Of a stretch of DNA of 9,712 bases, positions 1-7,487 are shown in pieces. Source of the stretch: Spirochaetaceae bacterium. GTDB taxonomy: Bacteria; Spirochaetota; Spirochaetia; Spirochaetales_E; Spirochaetaceae_B. The first letter of the stretch is position 1. The number at the start of each line of letters is the position of its first letter. The notes under the pieces were generated by a model. The model ran no database searches. It was given only the letters and a program-made list of their open reading frames with translations, and was not told the DNA's origin. Made by a program: the position numbers and the translations under genes. The stretch is from NCBI GenBank assembly GCA_003249275.1, contig QKJO01000050.1, positions 1 to 9,712 on the forward strand, given 5' to 3'.

Positions 1-15
1 CGAATTTTTCAATGA
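1..15 (+). CDS. possible 3' end of an upstream operon gene
   Basis: Read in frame 1, the first bases encode Arg-Ile-Phe-Gln followed by a TGA at 13-15. That TGA overlaps the ATG at 12 in an ATGA arrangement, exactly like the four downstream junctions of this operon. This suggests, but does not prove, that another gene of the same operon ends here. Only four codons are visible, so neither the frame nor the identity can be established. Frame 2 also stays open through this region, but would need a much longer overlap with thiM. Confidence 0.3.
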   Translation, partial: RIFQ

Positions 16-770
16 GGTTCGTCAACATGAAGAAACAAAGCTTTTCCGGCCCCCCCGTCGTTCATATCCTGACAAGTACCGCAGTACAGAATCTATGCGC
101 AAACGGTATTCTTGCTTCCGGCGGCAGACCCCTGCTTACCGGACACATCAGAGAATTAAGGTACATCACTTCACAGGCACTGCTCCTTAATATGGGAATG
201 TGGCATCCCGATTCTCCTGCCTTGTTTTCAGCAGCCTGTTCACAGGCTTTGAGAAGAGGAATCCCTGTCGTTCTTGATCCTGTGGGAGCCGGGTTTTCAC
301 CTGTTCGTCGCAGATTCGCCTTAAAACTGATTCAGAAGCACCCGAAAAAGATTTTTCTCAAAGCCAACTCATCAGAAATGATTGCTCTTGCTGAAGACAG
401 AGTTCTTTGCAGAGGTGTGGACAGCACAGATGATACGGAGAATGCTCTGTCTGCTGCAGAATTTCTGGAGCATGTACTGTCCGGCTGGATGATTTCCGGA
501 GCAATTGATCATACAGGTTCTGAGGGTCAAAAGAATTCCATCCAGGGCGGCCATTCGCTTATGGGAAAGATCTGCGGAACCGGATGCCTGCTGGGTGCTT
601 TGACAGCGCTGGCTCTTTCAGAAACCGATGACATTACAGAAGCCGCAACCTGCGCGTCCGGAACCTGCAAAAAAGCCGGTGAGTATGCTTCCCGGTTTTC
701 CGACGGTCCCGGGACTTTTCAAAGCCATCTCATTGACGGACTGTTCAAGATGAGGAGGGGGGAGCTATGA
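12..770 (+). CDS. thiM: hydroxyethylthiazole kinase ThiM
   Basis: This is a ribokinase-fold enzyme that phosphorylates 4-methyl-5-(2-hydroxyethyl)thiazole with ATP, the thiazole-salvage step of thiamine synthesis in the cytoplasm. Family landmarks are present in order: an N-terminal V-H-x-L-T segment near residues 16-21, CANGILASGG (29-38), LLLNMG (57-62), VVLDPVGAG (86-94), LKANSSEM (116-123, the usual GN-A-E region), the anion-hole GTGC with Cys192, and GPGTFQ near the C-terminus. The 252 residues are slightly short for the family (about 260-270). The start is uncertain. ATG 12 gives an ATGA overlap with a possible upstream gene and an N-terminus closer to family length, but shows no Shine-Dalgarno site. 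ATG 27 has TGAGG at 13-17, nine bases upstream. The thiazole-pocket region is divergent: the usual I-T-N reads L-T-S, and the usual S-P-V-M reads R-P-L-L. It overlaps thiD by 4 nt. Confidence 0.9.
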   Translation: MRFVNMKKQSFSGPPVVHILTSTAVQNLCANGILASGGRPLLTGHIRELRYITSQALLLNMGMWHPDSPALFSAACSQALRRGIPVVLDPVGAGFSPVRRRFALKLIQKHPKKIFLKANSSEMIALAEDRVLCRGVDSTDDTENALSAAEFLEHVLSGWMISGAIDHTGSEGQKNSIQGGHSLMGKICGTGCLLGALTALALSETDDITEAATCASGTCKKAGEYASRFSDGPGTFQSHLIDGLFKMRRGEL

Positions 771-1576
771 AACCTCAGATTCTGACAATTGCTGGCTCGG
801 ACAGCGGGGGCGGTGCGGGTATCCAGGCCGATCTGAAAACAATAACCATGCACAACGCTTATGGCTTGTCTGTCATCACAGCATTGACCGCCCAGAATAC
901 TATGGGTGTTCAGGCCGTCATGCCGGTTCAGAGTGATTTTATTGACAAGCAGCTGAGTTCCGTTTTTTCGGATTTTTCTATTTCTGCTGTCAAAATCGGC
1001 ATGATCCATAATATAGAGGCCGCTCTCACAATCGCTTCATACCTGAAAGAATTCAACCCGGACCGGGTTGTGCTTGATCCAGTCATGGTCGCCACAAGCG
1101 GCGATCCCCTGATTTCGGAAAACACAATCCAAACGATAGTGGAGCACCTCTTTCCGCTGGTCCATCTCATTACACCCAACAGGCAGGAAGCAGAATTTCT
1201 TACAGGGAAGGAAACGATGGGAGCAGATGATTTCCCCGCGGCAGCAGCCGCTCTGCAAGGATCAGGGGCATCATCTGTTCTTATTAAAGGGGGAGACCTG
1301 AATGAGGACCGTTCTCCCGATTACCTGCTGACCGGCTCAGGGGAGGCCCACTGGTTTTCCGACCCGAGAATACAGACTGCCAATTCCCATGGAACGGGAT
1401 GCACCCTGTCGTCAGCAATTGCCTGCCGCCTTGCAGAGGGGAAGACTTTGACCGACGCGGTCTCCCTGGCCCGGAAGTATGTCCGGGAAGCCATAAGGCA
1501 AAACAGCATGGAAGCTCCCGGCAGAGGCAACGGACCTGTAGATCACAACTTTTTACTGAACGGGAGAATCCTATGA
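767..1576 (+). CDS. thiD: hydroxymethylpyrimidine/phosphomethylpyrimidine kinase ThiD
   Basis: This enzyme phosphorylates 4-amino-5-hydroxymethyl-2-methylpyrimidine (HMP) to HMP-P and then HMP-PP, the pyrimidine substrate of ThiE. The 269-residue length matches stand-alone ThiD. Visible signatures are IAGSDSGGGAGIQADLKT (8-25), TALTAQNT (38-45), the KIGM segment (76-79), VVLDPVMVATSG (101-112), TPNRQEAEFLTG (136-147), VLIKGGD (171-177) and SHGTGCTLSSAIA (207-219) with the anion-hole Cys212. Nothing in the active site appears degraded. The start has an excellent ribosome-binding site (GAGGAGGGGGGAG, about 752-764) inside the thiM end. ATGA overlaps couple it to thiM upstream and to the symporter gene downstream. 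HMP kinase activity (first step) makes sense for salvage of imported HMP. Confidence 0.96.
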   Translation: MKPQILTIAGSDSGGGAGIQADLKTITMHNAYGLSVITALTAQNTMGVQAVMPVQSDFIDKQLSSVFSDFSISAVKIGMIHNIEAALTIASYLKEFNPDRVVLDPVMVATSGDPLISENTIQTIVEHLFPLVHLITPNRQEAEFLTGKETMGADDFPAAAAALQGSGASSVLIKGGDLNEDRSPDYLLTGSGEAHWFSDPRIQTANSHGTGCTLSSAIACRLAEGKTLTDAVSLARKYVREAIRQNSMEAPGRGNGPVDHNFLLNGRIL

Positions 1577-2958
1577 TACAGACACTGACAATATCAGCAG
1601 CTCTAATATTAACAGTCTGGGGTATATTCAAATCAAAAATTCCCTCAGGATCTTCTCTTCTCAGATATGAGGGAAAAGATTCAGATTACAGACGAATCGC
1701 CCTCTCCCTTTGCGCTTCGGTCTGCGGCGCCTGGGTATTGTTCGGCCCGGTGGAAACAGGAGCCACCAGTGGAATCACGGCCGTCTTCGGTTATGCTCTC
1801 GGTCAGGGTCTTCCTCTGATATTACTGGCGTTCCTTGGACCGGCTCTGCGCAGAAAGCTCCCCGGTCACTGGTCTCCCATACAGTCATTACGTCTTGAAA
1901 AAGGAAAAACGGTTTCGGTATTTACATCTCTGCTTATGATCTTCTACATGTTCATCTTTCTCGTCGCCGAACTGACGGGAATCGGCGATGTCATATCCCT
2001 TACGATGGGGATTTCTCCGGTTCCAGTCCTCATCGCCATCATGGCGGTGACTCTCCTCTATACATGGATCGGAGGACTGAAGAGTTCTGTAGTAACCGAC
2101 TTGTTTCAGATCATCATCATTCTGCCTCTCTGGCTGATTCTGTTTTTTCTCATTCTTCAAAAAAGCGGTGGCGCGGGTCATATCATACAGATTTCTGAAT
2201 CCACGTCTTCTTTGCTGCTGAAGGCTGGAAATATCGACGCAATAAAGCTCGGAATTGTACTCACCATCGGCATTACGGCATCAAATATGTTTCACACTGG
2301 ATTCTGGCAGCGGATTTACATCTGTCCCTCCCTGGGAAATACCAGAACAGCATTTATAACAGGTGGTGTTCTTTCAATTCTGATGATCATGATGTTCGGC
2401 TTCATCGGCATCATCGCCTCGGTTACCGGAATCATCGATACGGCGTCTCCGGCGACTGCCTTCTTTTATATGACAAGATCGCTGACCCCCGATGCTCTGC
2501 CCTTTGTGCTGATCATGGGAATCCTGCTGGTCATGAGCAGTATGGATACACTTCTCAATGGTATTATGAGTTCTTTCAATGATCTTCTGTCTCTCCCTGA
2601 CGGCACAGAATCCGGAACAAGGATCAGAGTCATCCTTTTGATAACAGCGATAACTGCTGTCGTTATTGGAGCCCGTGGCTACAGTGTCCTCTACCTCTTT
2701 CTGCTGGCAGATCTTGTCTGCTCCGCATGGGTAGTCCCCCTTATACTGGGAATCTATAAAACCAGAGTGGGGGGACCCGGGCTGATTATATGCGGTGCCG
2801 CCGGTTGTCTGACGGGAGGACTCTTTTTTCCAAAGCCCGATTACTCCTCATGGAACGGGATCACACCCGATCTTCTGATTTCCTTCGTACTGGCTCTGAC
2901 AGTCTCTGCACTCCTTCTCGCCGTATTGCATTTGAGTTCAACGGGAGGCAGGAAATGA
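1573..2958 (+). CDS. sodium:solute symporter (SSS) family transporter, putative thiamine-precursor permease
   Basis: This is a 461-residue integral membrane protein with about 12-13 hydrophobic segments. SSS family hallmarks are seen: YTWIGGLKSSVVTDLFQ (163-179, matching the family's Y-T-x-x-G-G-L-K-A-V-x-x-T-D motif), FWQRIYICPS with the following RTAFITGG (244-265, the Q-R region), and MSSMDTLLNGIMSSFNDL (321-338, the Ser-rich helix before N-D that helps form the sodium site in the family). The start at 1573 is chosen because ATGA overlaps the thiD stop; the open frame extends further upstream to 1399, but only as a shadow of thiD. The protein is slightly shorter than typical SSS members. 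Sandwiched between thiD and thiE, it probably imports HMP, the thiazole or thiamine by Na+ symport. An SSS-family thiamine-linked transporter (ThiV) has been predicted by comparative genomics in other organisms; whether this is an orthologue cannot be judged here. The substrate is inferred from context only. Confidence 0.88.
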   Translation: MIQTLTISAALILTVWGIFKSKIPSGSSLLRYEGKDSDYRRIALSLCASVCGAWVLFGPVETGATSGITAVFGYALGQGLPLILLAFLGPALRRKLPGHWSPIQSLRLEKGKTVSVFTSLLMIFYMFIFLVAELTGIGDVISLTMGISPVPVLIAIMAVTLLYTWIGGLKSSVVTDLFQIIIILPLWLILFFLILQKSGGAGHIIQISESTSSLLLKAGNIDAIKLGIVLTIGITASNMFHTGFWQRIYICPSLGNTRTAFITGGVLSILMIMMFGFIGIIASVTGIIDTASPATAFFYMTRSLTPDALPFVLIMGILLVMSSMDTLLNGIMSSFNDLLSLPDGTESGTRIRVILLITAITAVVIGARGYSVLYLFLLADLVCSAWVVPLILGIYKTRVGGPGLIICGAAGCLTGGLFFPKPDYSSWNGITPDLLISFVLALTVSALLLAVLHLSSTGGRK

Positions 2959-3560
2959 AGGAATCGGAACTCTACTGTTTTGCCGATACCCTGCCCCTCT
3001 GCAGGACATTCCTTGAGTCGGGAGTCAACATGATACAACTCCGGGCAAAGCACCTGAATGATCGGGAATTGATCGCATTGGGCTGCTCCATGATGGAATT
3101 GTTCCGGTATTTTCCCCGGGCAAAACTCATCCTGAACGACAGAGCCGATCTGGTCGGCAGAATCGGTGCTCACGGTGTTCATCTCGGTCAGGATGACGGA
3201 GACCCTGGGGCAGTCAGAAAAATGCTTCCCGGTGGATGCATTATGGGAGTCTCGGTCGATACGCCCGGGGAGGCGAATGAGGCCGTACTGGCCGGTGCGG
3301 ATTACATCGGTGCTGGTGCTCTCTATGCCACTCCGACTAAGACGGATGCCGTGACGATCGGTTGGGAGGGCGTCGAATCAGTCATTTCGTCCGTAACCAG
3401 ACCCGTAGCGGTCATCGGCGGAGTAACACTAAAGGATGTCCCGAAACTGGTCAATCTGGGAGCCGGATATATCTGTGTCATATCGGATATCAACGGTTCT
3501 CCTGATGTAAAGGAAAAAATCTCCCTCTATCAAAAATCAATAAAGAGTGTAAATCGATGA
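2955..3560 (+). CDS. thiE: thiamine-phosphate synthase ThiE
   Basis: This TIM-barrel enzyme condenses HMP-PP with thiazole phosphate to give thiamine monophosphate and pyrophosphate, uniting the products of ThiD and ThiM. The 201 residues match the family. Motifs in order are MIQLRAKHLNDREL (26-39), LILNDRADL (58-66), GVHLGQDD (74-81; Asp62 and Asp81 occupy the usual Mg-pyrophosphate positions), GVSVDTPGEA (98-107), GADYIGAGALYATPTKTDA (114-132), and the phosphate-binding VAVIGGV (151-157). The N-terminus reads LYCFADT where relatives usually have Y-L-V-T-D. The start at 2955 follows GGGAGG (2943-2948) and forms an ATGA overlap with the symporter stop; the longer reading frame from 2790 is a shadow of that gene. 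A kinase for thiamine monophosphate (ThiL) is not in the window and must be encoded elsewhere if TPP is to be made. Confidence 0.95.
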   Translation: MKESELYCFADTLPLCRTFLESGVNMIQLRAKHLNDRELIALGCSMMELFRYFPRAKLILNDRADLVGRIGAHGVHLGQDDGDPGAVRKMLPGGCIMGVSVDTPGEANEAVLAGADYIGAGALYATPTKTDAVTIGWEGVESVISSVTRPVAVIGGVTLKDVPKLVNLGAGYICVISDINGSPDVKEKISLYQKSIKSVNR

Positions 3561-4765
3561 GTATAAAAAAATTATGGAAAAATATGGGCCCCGCCTGGCT
3601 TGTCTCCGCCGTAGCCTGCGGTCCCGCCACATTGATATCGGTAATGACGGCCGGGGCGAAGTGGGGAGCCCCGGTACTTCCCGTCGTTATCTGCAGTGTC
3701 CTTTTCGGGACAATCGCCCAGATCCTTGCCGTTGAAACCGGGGTGAGAGAGGGTGGACTCATAACAACCGTTGGAAAATACCTGGGAAGACCTCTGTCCT
3801 GGCTGCTTACGCTTGACGCCCTCTTTGCAACCTGGCTTGCCTCGGCCGTTCTGATGAACTCCCTTGTTCGTCTCTTGGGAGACCTGTCCGGGTTTCAATC
3901 CCCGTTCTGGGCCCTGTTCCTGGCAGTTCCCCTGTATTTGGGTGCTGGAACGAGAGGATACCGTTTTTTTGAGAGGCTATGCAAAATTCTGGTGATCCTT
4001 GTTGTCTTTTCCTTTATCCCCATCCTGATCTCCTGGAGGCCGGAAGCCTCCGGAGCAGAAGAGTCGGTTACCTTGTTTAAACTTCTGTCGGATAAAAACA
4101 GCGCCTTCCTGATTGCCGCCATTATGGGGGGTGCGGTTCATATCACAATCATTGTGATGCATACTTATAATCTGCAGTTCAGAAAATGGACCTACGGGGA
4201 AAGGAGCATAGCCGGGACCGATACGCTTCTGTCCATGGGAGTATTCTTCGGTCTGTACAGTATACTCCTCTTCGCTCTCGCCTCACTCTTTTTTTACCCG
4301 AAGGGGATCGTCCCGTCAAATGCATCGGATATCGGAACACTTCTGAAACCGCTGGCGGGGAAGTACTCAGGGGTTCTGTTTTCTCTCGGGCTTCTGGGGG
4401 CCGCATTCACAACATTTCTGCCCACCGTACTGGGGGGGACATACATCCTTGCGGATCAGCTGGGATATCCCCTGGACGATAAAGAGAAATCTTTCCGGTT
4501 GATGCTGGGAATCGGGTTCGGTATCTCCGTGCTGGGGGCGTTCCTCCCGGGAGGCATATTCAAACTTCTGCCCCTGATGCTGGCCTGCGGCCTGGCCGGA
4601 ACTCCTTTTGCACTCATTTTACTGGTGATCCTTCTGGCCGGCCCGTTGAAACGGGAAGATCTGAAACTGGGCAGGAAACCGGTCTCCTTCCTTCTTCTCG
4701 CTTTTGGGGTGGTCCTGACAATCCTGACTTCCGTTCTGGCCATCCGTTTTTTCCTGAATCTGTAA
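3557..4765 (+). CDS. divergent NRAMP-like transporter, last gene of the thiamine operon
   Basis: This is a 402-residue membrane protein with about eleven hydrophobic segments. It resembles NRAMP/MntH proteins in the GPAWLVSAVA start (11-20), TAGAKWGAPVLPV after helix 1 (31-43), AQILAVETGVREGG at the end of helix 2 (54-67), a FERLCKILVILVV stretch (138-150), and a GGAVHITIIVMHTYNL helix-6-like region (191-206). The NRAMP helix-1 metal motif D-P-G-N aligns with Gly22-Pro23-Ala24-Thr25, so both metal-binding side chains are absent. The helix-6 Met-Pro-His segment is also not recognisable. It is therefore unlikely to be a standard Mn/Fe importer. Overlap with thiE (ATGA) and a poor Shine-Dalgarno sequence suggest translational coupling. 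From context it could move a thiamine precursor, thiamine, or an ion such as Mg needed by the pathway. Family placement is fairly secure; the substrate is unknown. Confidence 0.78.
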   Translation: MSIKKLWKNMGPAWLVSAVACGPATLISVMTAGAKWGAPVLPVVICSVLFGTIAQILAVETGVREGGLITTVGKYLGRPLSWLLTLDALFATWLASAVLMNSLVRLLGDLSGFQSPFWALFLAVPLYLGAGTRGYRFFERLCKILVILVVFSFIPILISWRPEASGAEESVTLFKLLSDKNSAFLIAAIMGGAVHITIIVMHTYNLQFRKWTYGERSIAGTDTLLSMGVFFGLYSILLFALASLFFYPKGIVPSNASDIGTLLKPLAGKYSGVLFSLGLLGAAFTTFLPTVLGGTYILADQLGYPLDDKEKSFRLMLGIGFGISVLGAFLPGGIFKLLPLMLACGLAGTPFALILLVILLAGPLKREDLKLGRKPVSFLLLAFGVVLTILTSVLAIRFFLNL

Positions 4766-4768
4766 AAA

Positions 4769-4796
4769 AAACGGGCTGTCAAAAGACAGCCCGTTT
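4769..4796. terminator. shared hairpin terminator between convergent operons
   Basis: A perfect 12-bp inverted repeat (AAACGGGCTGTC / GACAGCCCGTTT) with an AAAA loop lies in the 36-nt gap between the converging genes. On the minus strand the stem runs directly into eight U residues (complement of 4764-4771, partly within the stem), giving a classic intrinsic terminator for the HEAT-repeat gene. On the plus strand only three U residues follow the GC core before CAGG, so termination of the thiamine operon here may be weaker. The plus-strand stop codon TAA (4763-4765) lies inside the A-tract flank. Confidence 0.9.
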
Positions 4797-4801
4797 CAGG
4801 A

Positions 4802-7417
4802 TTATTCCAGAGTTTTAGTTCTGACCCTTTCCAATGCCCAGTAGGTATACTTTCTGACCTTTTTGTCGGGGTCCTGTTCAAGGTCTTTAAGAATTTCGGT
4901 CCCCTCTTCCGTATTGAGAATCTCCAGTGCCTTGGCTACCTCGATTCTGACGTCCCGGTTGGGATCCCTTGCCGCCAGAACAATTCCGCGGAAGGCGGCC
5001 CTGGTCCTGATGGCGGCCAGAAATGAAGCCGATTCCTGCCTGACCGCAGAGTTTCTGTTTTTCAGTTTTCTGATATGGTTTTCTACAAACCCGGTCGATT
5101 CCAGCACTTCGGCAATATAGTTATGCAGGGACGGGATATCCTCTTTGAGGAGTTCAACCATAGTCGCTTCACCTTCAAATCCCATGAGCTTGAAGACGGT
5201 GCTCATATCCTCCCTCAGCTTGGGACCGGCATCCTTGAACATCTCAATGGCTGCGGCAATACTCTTCTTGTCCTTTTTCCTGCTCAGGCTGCGGATGCAC
5301 TCCCTTTTGTATTCATCATCATTGGCGATTTTTTTCACAAGGATTTCAACCGTAGAGGCATTTTCGGCAGCCCCAAGTCCTTCAATGACTCCCCGGACAA
5401 CCGATTCCACTTCATTTTCGTCATTCAGCAGAGCTTCCAGATCCTTCAGCACAGCACTCGAACCGCTGACTCCCAGAGCCTTGGCTACTTCGACTCTCAC
5501 TCTTTCAACCGGATCTCTCAGCATATTCACGCAGCGGGCCAGTTCCTTAAACTCTTTGTATTCGACCAGTGCCCAGATACTGGCAATCCTTACATCGGGA
5601 TTGGCATCATCCAGACCGGACCGGATCTCTTTGAGAAAAGTCTTCTTACCCGTTGCCGGGAGTGAAACGATAATGGCTGCACGGCTTTGAGCATCAACCG
5701 AATTCAGGATGGAGAGAACCCTCTCGTCAAAATGTTTTTCATCATAGGAACTCAGCATTTCAGCAAAATCCCGTGCTTCATCCAGCGGAAGAATGGGAAG
5801 ATTTTCCAGAATAACCTGGAGACAGATGGCGTTTTTCATCTCTCCCAGGATCTTCAGAGCCTGTATCCTTACGGCATGGGCAAAAACATCGCGGCCCTGC
5901 CTGATGATATCCATGACCATACTCAGAACATCCGATTCCGGCATTGTCAGCATGGCGGCACGCAGTTCATCCTTCAGCGGAAAACCGGGATCCTTCAGAA
6001 AGACTTCCAGCACGGGAAGTAGCAGGAAAGCCCCTCTAGGAGGCAGAGCTTTCAGAACATCCACCAGCAGATCGCTGTCTTGCCTGACATCCACAAGTTC
6101 CTGCCTCAGCAGGTCAATGGCCCGGTCTGTTCCCCGCAGATGAACACATTCCAGAGTGTTCTTATAAAGTTCCTGAAGTTCTGAATCCCTCTTCTTATCC
6201 GCTTCCTGTGCGAAAACACGGTCGGCAAGATGAACGATCGACTCCTGGGGACCCGAGTTTTTCAAAAGCCTTGAGGCGATCAGCAGAGATCCCCTGTTGT
6301 TGTTGGACTGCAGTCCATGAAGAAAACCGCTCACATTGACCGAAAGCGCCTTGTTCAACAGGTCATAATTTCTCTCCAGCTGCTGAGTATCATTCATATA
6401 GCTTTCCCTGAACAACCGGTCAAGCACCGAACATTCCTGCAGATAGCGGGCAGCATTCTGTCTCAGCTCAAGATCATCTCCCGCCAGTACGCCGATGGCG
6501 AGATCCTGGTCTTCAGGCGACTCCGGATCAAGGAGTTGGATCACATGGAGAATCTGCTCGTTACTCATCCCTTTCAGATCAAGGGAATAGGAGGGCCTGA
6601 AGTCCTTCAGAATTCTTACTTTAGCGGCTTTCCGGACTTCAAAAACAGGATCATTCAAGAGTATCCCGTAGAGGACCTCATATACTCCCGACTTGTCTGA
6701 TTCATCACTTCCGAATGCTTTGGCATCAGCCGGAATATCCCGGACGACGGTGGATCTGATCAGGGCATGGGGATCTTCAAAGGATTCCCAGACAGCCCGG
6801 GATGACCGTTCATCGCTGTCATGGAGCAGAATATTGATCGCAAAGTACCGGGCAGGCCACTCCGGATCGCCCGTCATTTCGCGGATCTCATCAATCCTGC
6901 TTTCAAAAAGAGTCAGTCCTTTGGTTCCGTCAAAAACTTCTCCCCGTCCGGAAAGGGCGATTCTTCTGAGTTTCAGAAAATCCTTGTTTTCGTTGAGAAA
7001 CTGTTCAAGCTTCAGGGCTGTTTTCTCATGATCCAGCGCATGCTGAAAAACGGTAAACAATCCGTTATCCGGGGCGAATTCAAGAATCCAGGACATCAGA
7101 TTCTTCTTCTTGCTGTCCTTGTACTTAAGAATCCAGGGATCAGTGAGAGACAGAATCCCGGGAAGGTTGACATCAAGCCGTCTTGCGATCTCAACGATCC
7201 TGGCAGACTTCCGGAGAAGTTTTTCCGGGCTGTATCTGGCCAGAACCGCATCCCGGTTGAGGTCGGGATCTTTTGCAACGGCTTCGATCATCACCCGGAA
7301 TTTTTTCCTGCCGACAAGCAGAACGACGATGACTGCAATGATGCCCGCCAGTACTGCTGCTGCGGCAATAAGCACATAGAGGGGAACCGAATTAAATAAC
7401 TGTACCAACTGATCCAT
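4802..7417 (-). CDS. membrane-anchored HEAT-repeat protein of unknown function
   Basis: An 871-residue protein begins with a short N-terminus, one hydrophobic helix (about 12-36) and a basic GRKKF stop (36-40). The positive-inside rule predicts that the large C-terminal part is cytoplasmic. The rest is almost entirely alpha-helical solenoid. The clearest HEAT/PBS-lyase-like repeats are around 250-275 (NDPVFEVRKAAKVRIL), 600-625 (DANPDVRIASIWALVEY), 632-665 (RDPVERVRVEVAKALG...), 783-810 and 815-860 (RDPNRDVRIEVAKALE, then QDPDKKVRKYTYWALERVR). The middle (about 280-560) is more degenerate. No enzyme motif is visible, so a scaffold or protein-binding role is the reasonable inference. The start at 7417 has AGGAG (complement of 7424-7428) six bases upstream. 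It is the second gene of a probable operon with the cyclase, 69 nt downstream of it, and ends at the strong hairpin. Confidence 0.85.
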   Translation of the reverse strand: MDQLVQLFNSVPLYVLIAAAAVLAGIIAVIVVLLVGRKKFRVMIEAVAKDPDLNRDAVLARYSPEKLLRKSARIVEIARRLDVNLPGILSLTDPWILKYKDSKKKNLMSWILEFAPDNGLFTVFQHALDHEKTALKLEQFLNENKDFLKLRRIALSGRGEVFDGTKGLTLFESRIDEIREMTGDPEWPARYFAINILLHDSDERSSRAVWESFEDPHALIRSTVVRDIPADAKAFGSDESDKSGVYEVLYGILLNDPVFEVRKAAKVRILKDFRPSYSLDLKGMSNEQILHVIQLLDPESPEDQDLAIGVLAGDDLELRQNAARYLQECSVLDRLFRESYMNDTQQLERNYDLLNKALSVNVSGFLHGLQSNNNRGSLLIASRLLKNSGPQESIVHLADRVFAQEADKKRDSELQELYKNTLECVHLRGTDRAIDLLRQELVDVRQDSDLLVDVLKALPPRGAFLLLPVLEVFLKDPGFPLKDELRAAMLTMPESDVLSMVMDIIRQGRDVFAHAVRIQALKILGEMKNAICLQVILENLPILPLDEARDFAEMLSSYDEKHFDERVLSILNSVDAQSRAAIIVSLPATGKKTFLKEIRSGLDDANPDVRIASIWALVEYKEFKELARCVNMLRDPVERVRVEVAKALGVSGSSAVLKDLEALLNDENEVESVVRGVIEGLGAAENASTVEILVKKIANDDEYKRECIRSLSRKKDKKSIAAAIEMFKDAGPKLREDMSTVFKLMGFEGEATMVELLKEDIPSLHNYIAEVLESTGFVENHIRKLKNRNSAVRQESASFLAAIRTRAAFRGIVLAARDPNRDVRIEVAKALEILNTEEGTEILKDLEQDPDKKVRKYTYWALERVRTKTLE

Positions 7418-7436
7418 TATCTGCTCCTATTGATAT

Positions 7437-7487
7437 CCGGGGGCCGATTTACCGCCCCGCCGGCTTTAATCAGGACCGACAGGTCCT
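7437..7487 (-). other. two stem-loops in the cyclase/HEAT intergenic gap
   Basis: On the minus-strand transcript a perfect 6-bp stem with a 4-nt loop (AGGACC-GACA-GGTCCT on the plus strand, 7472-7487) starts at the cyclase stop codon. It is followed by a GC-rich imperfect stem (7437-7446 with 7453-7463, one bulge and one C-C mismatch). The second stem ends about 8 nt before the ribosome-binding site of the HEAT gene. Neither is followed by a U-run, so they do not look like full terminators. They may protect or process the mRNA, or tune expression of the second gene. Confidence 0.45.

Noticed and set aside
1..26. TPP riboswitch upstream of thiM
   Set aside because: Only 26 bases precede the later thiM start and no THI-box element is visible; any riboswitch would lie outside the window.
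1399..1572. Longer N-terminus for the SSS transporter reading frame
   Set aside because: These 58 codons lie in the thiD coding region in another frame, are rich in Arg, Cys and Pro, and lack membrane character. The ATGA start at 1573 restores a normal SSS N-terminus.
2790..2954. Longer N-terminus for ThiE
   Set aside because: It overlaps the symporter gene and adds 55 residues without family similarity; the start at 2955 has a strong ribosome-binding site.
4863..7399. Several long plus-strand open frames (up to about 196 codons) opposite the HEAT-repeat gene
   Set aside because: They are antisense shadows of a real repeat-protein gene, with Ser/Arg- or Phe/Gln-rich composition and no recognisable domains.
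7472..7487. Intrinsic terminator after the cyclase gene
   Set aside because: The stem is only 6 bp and is followed on the minus strand by GATTAAAG rather than a U-run.
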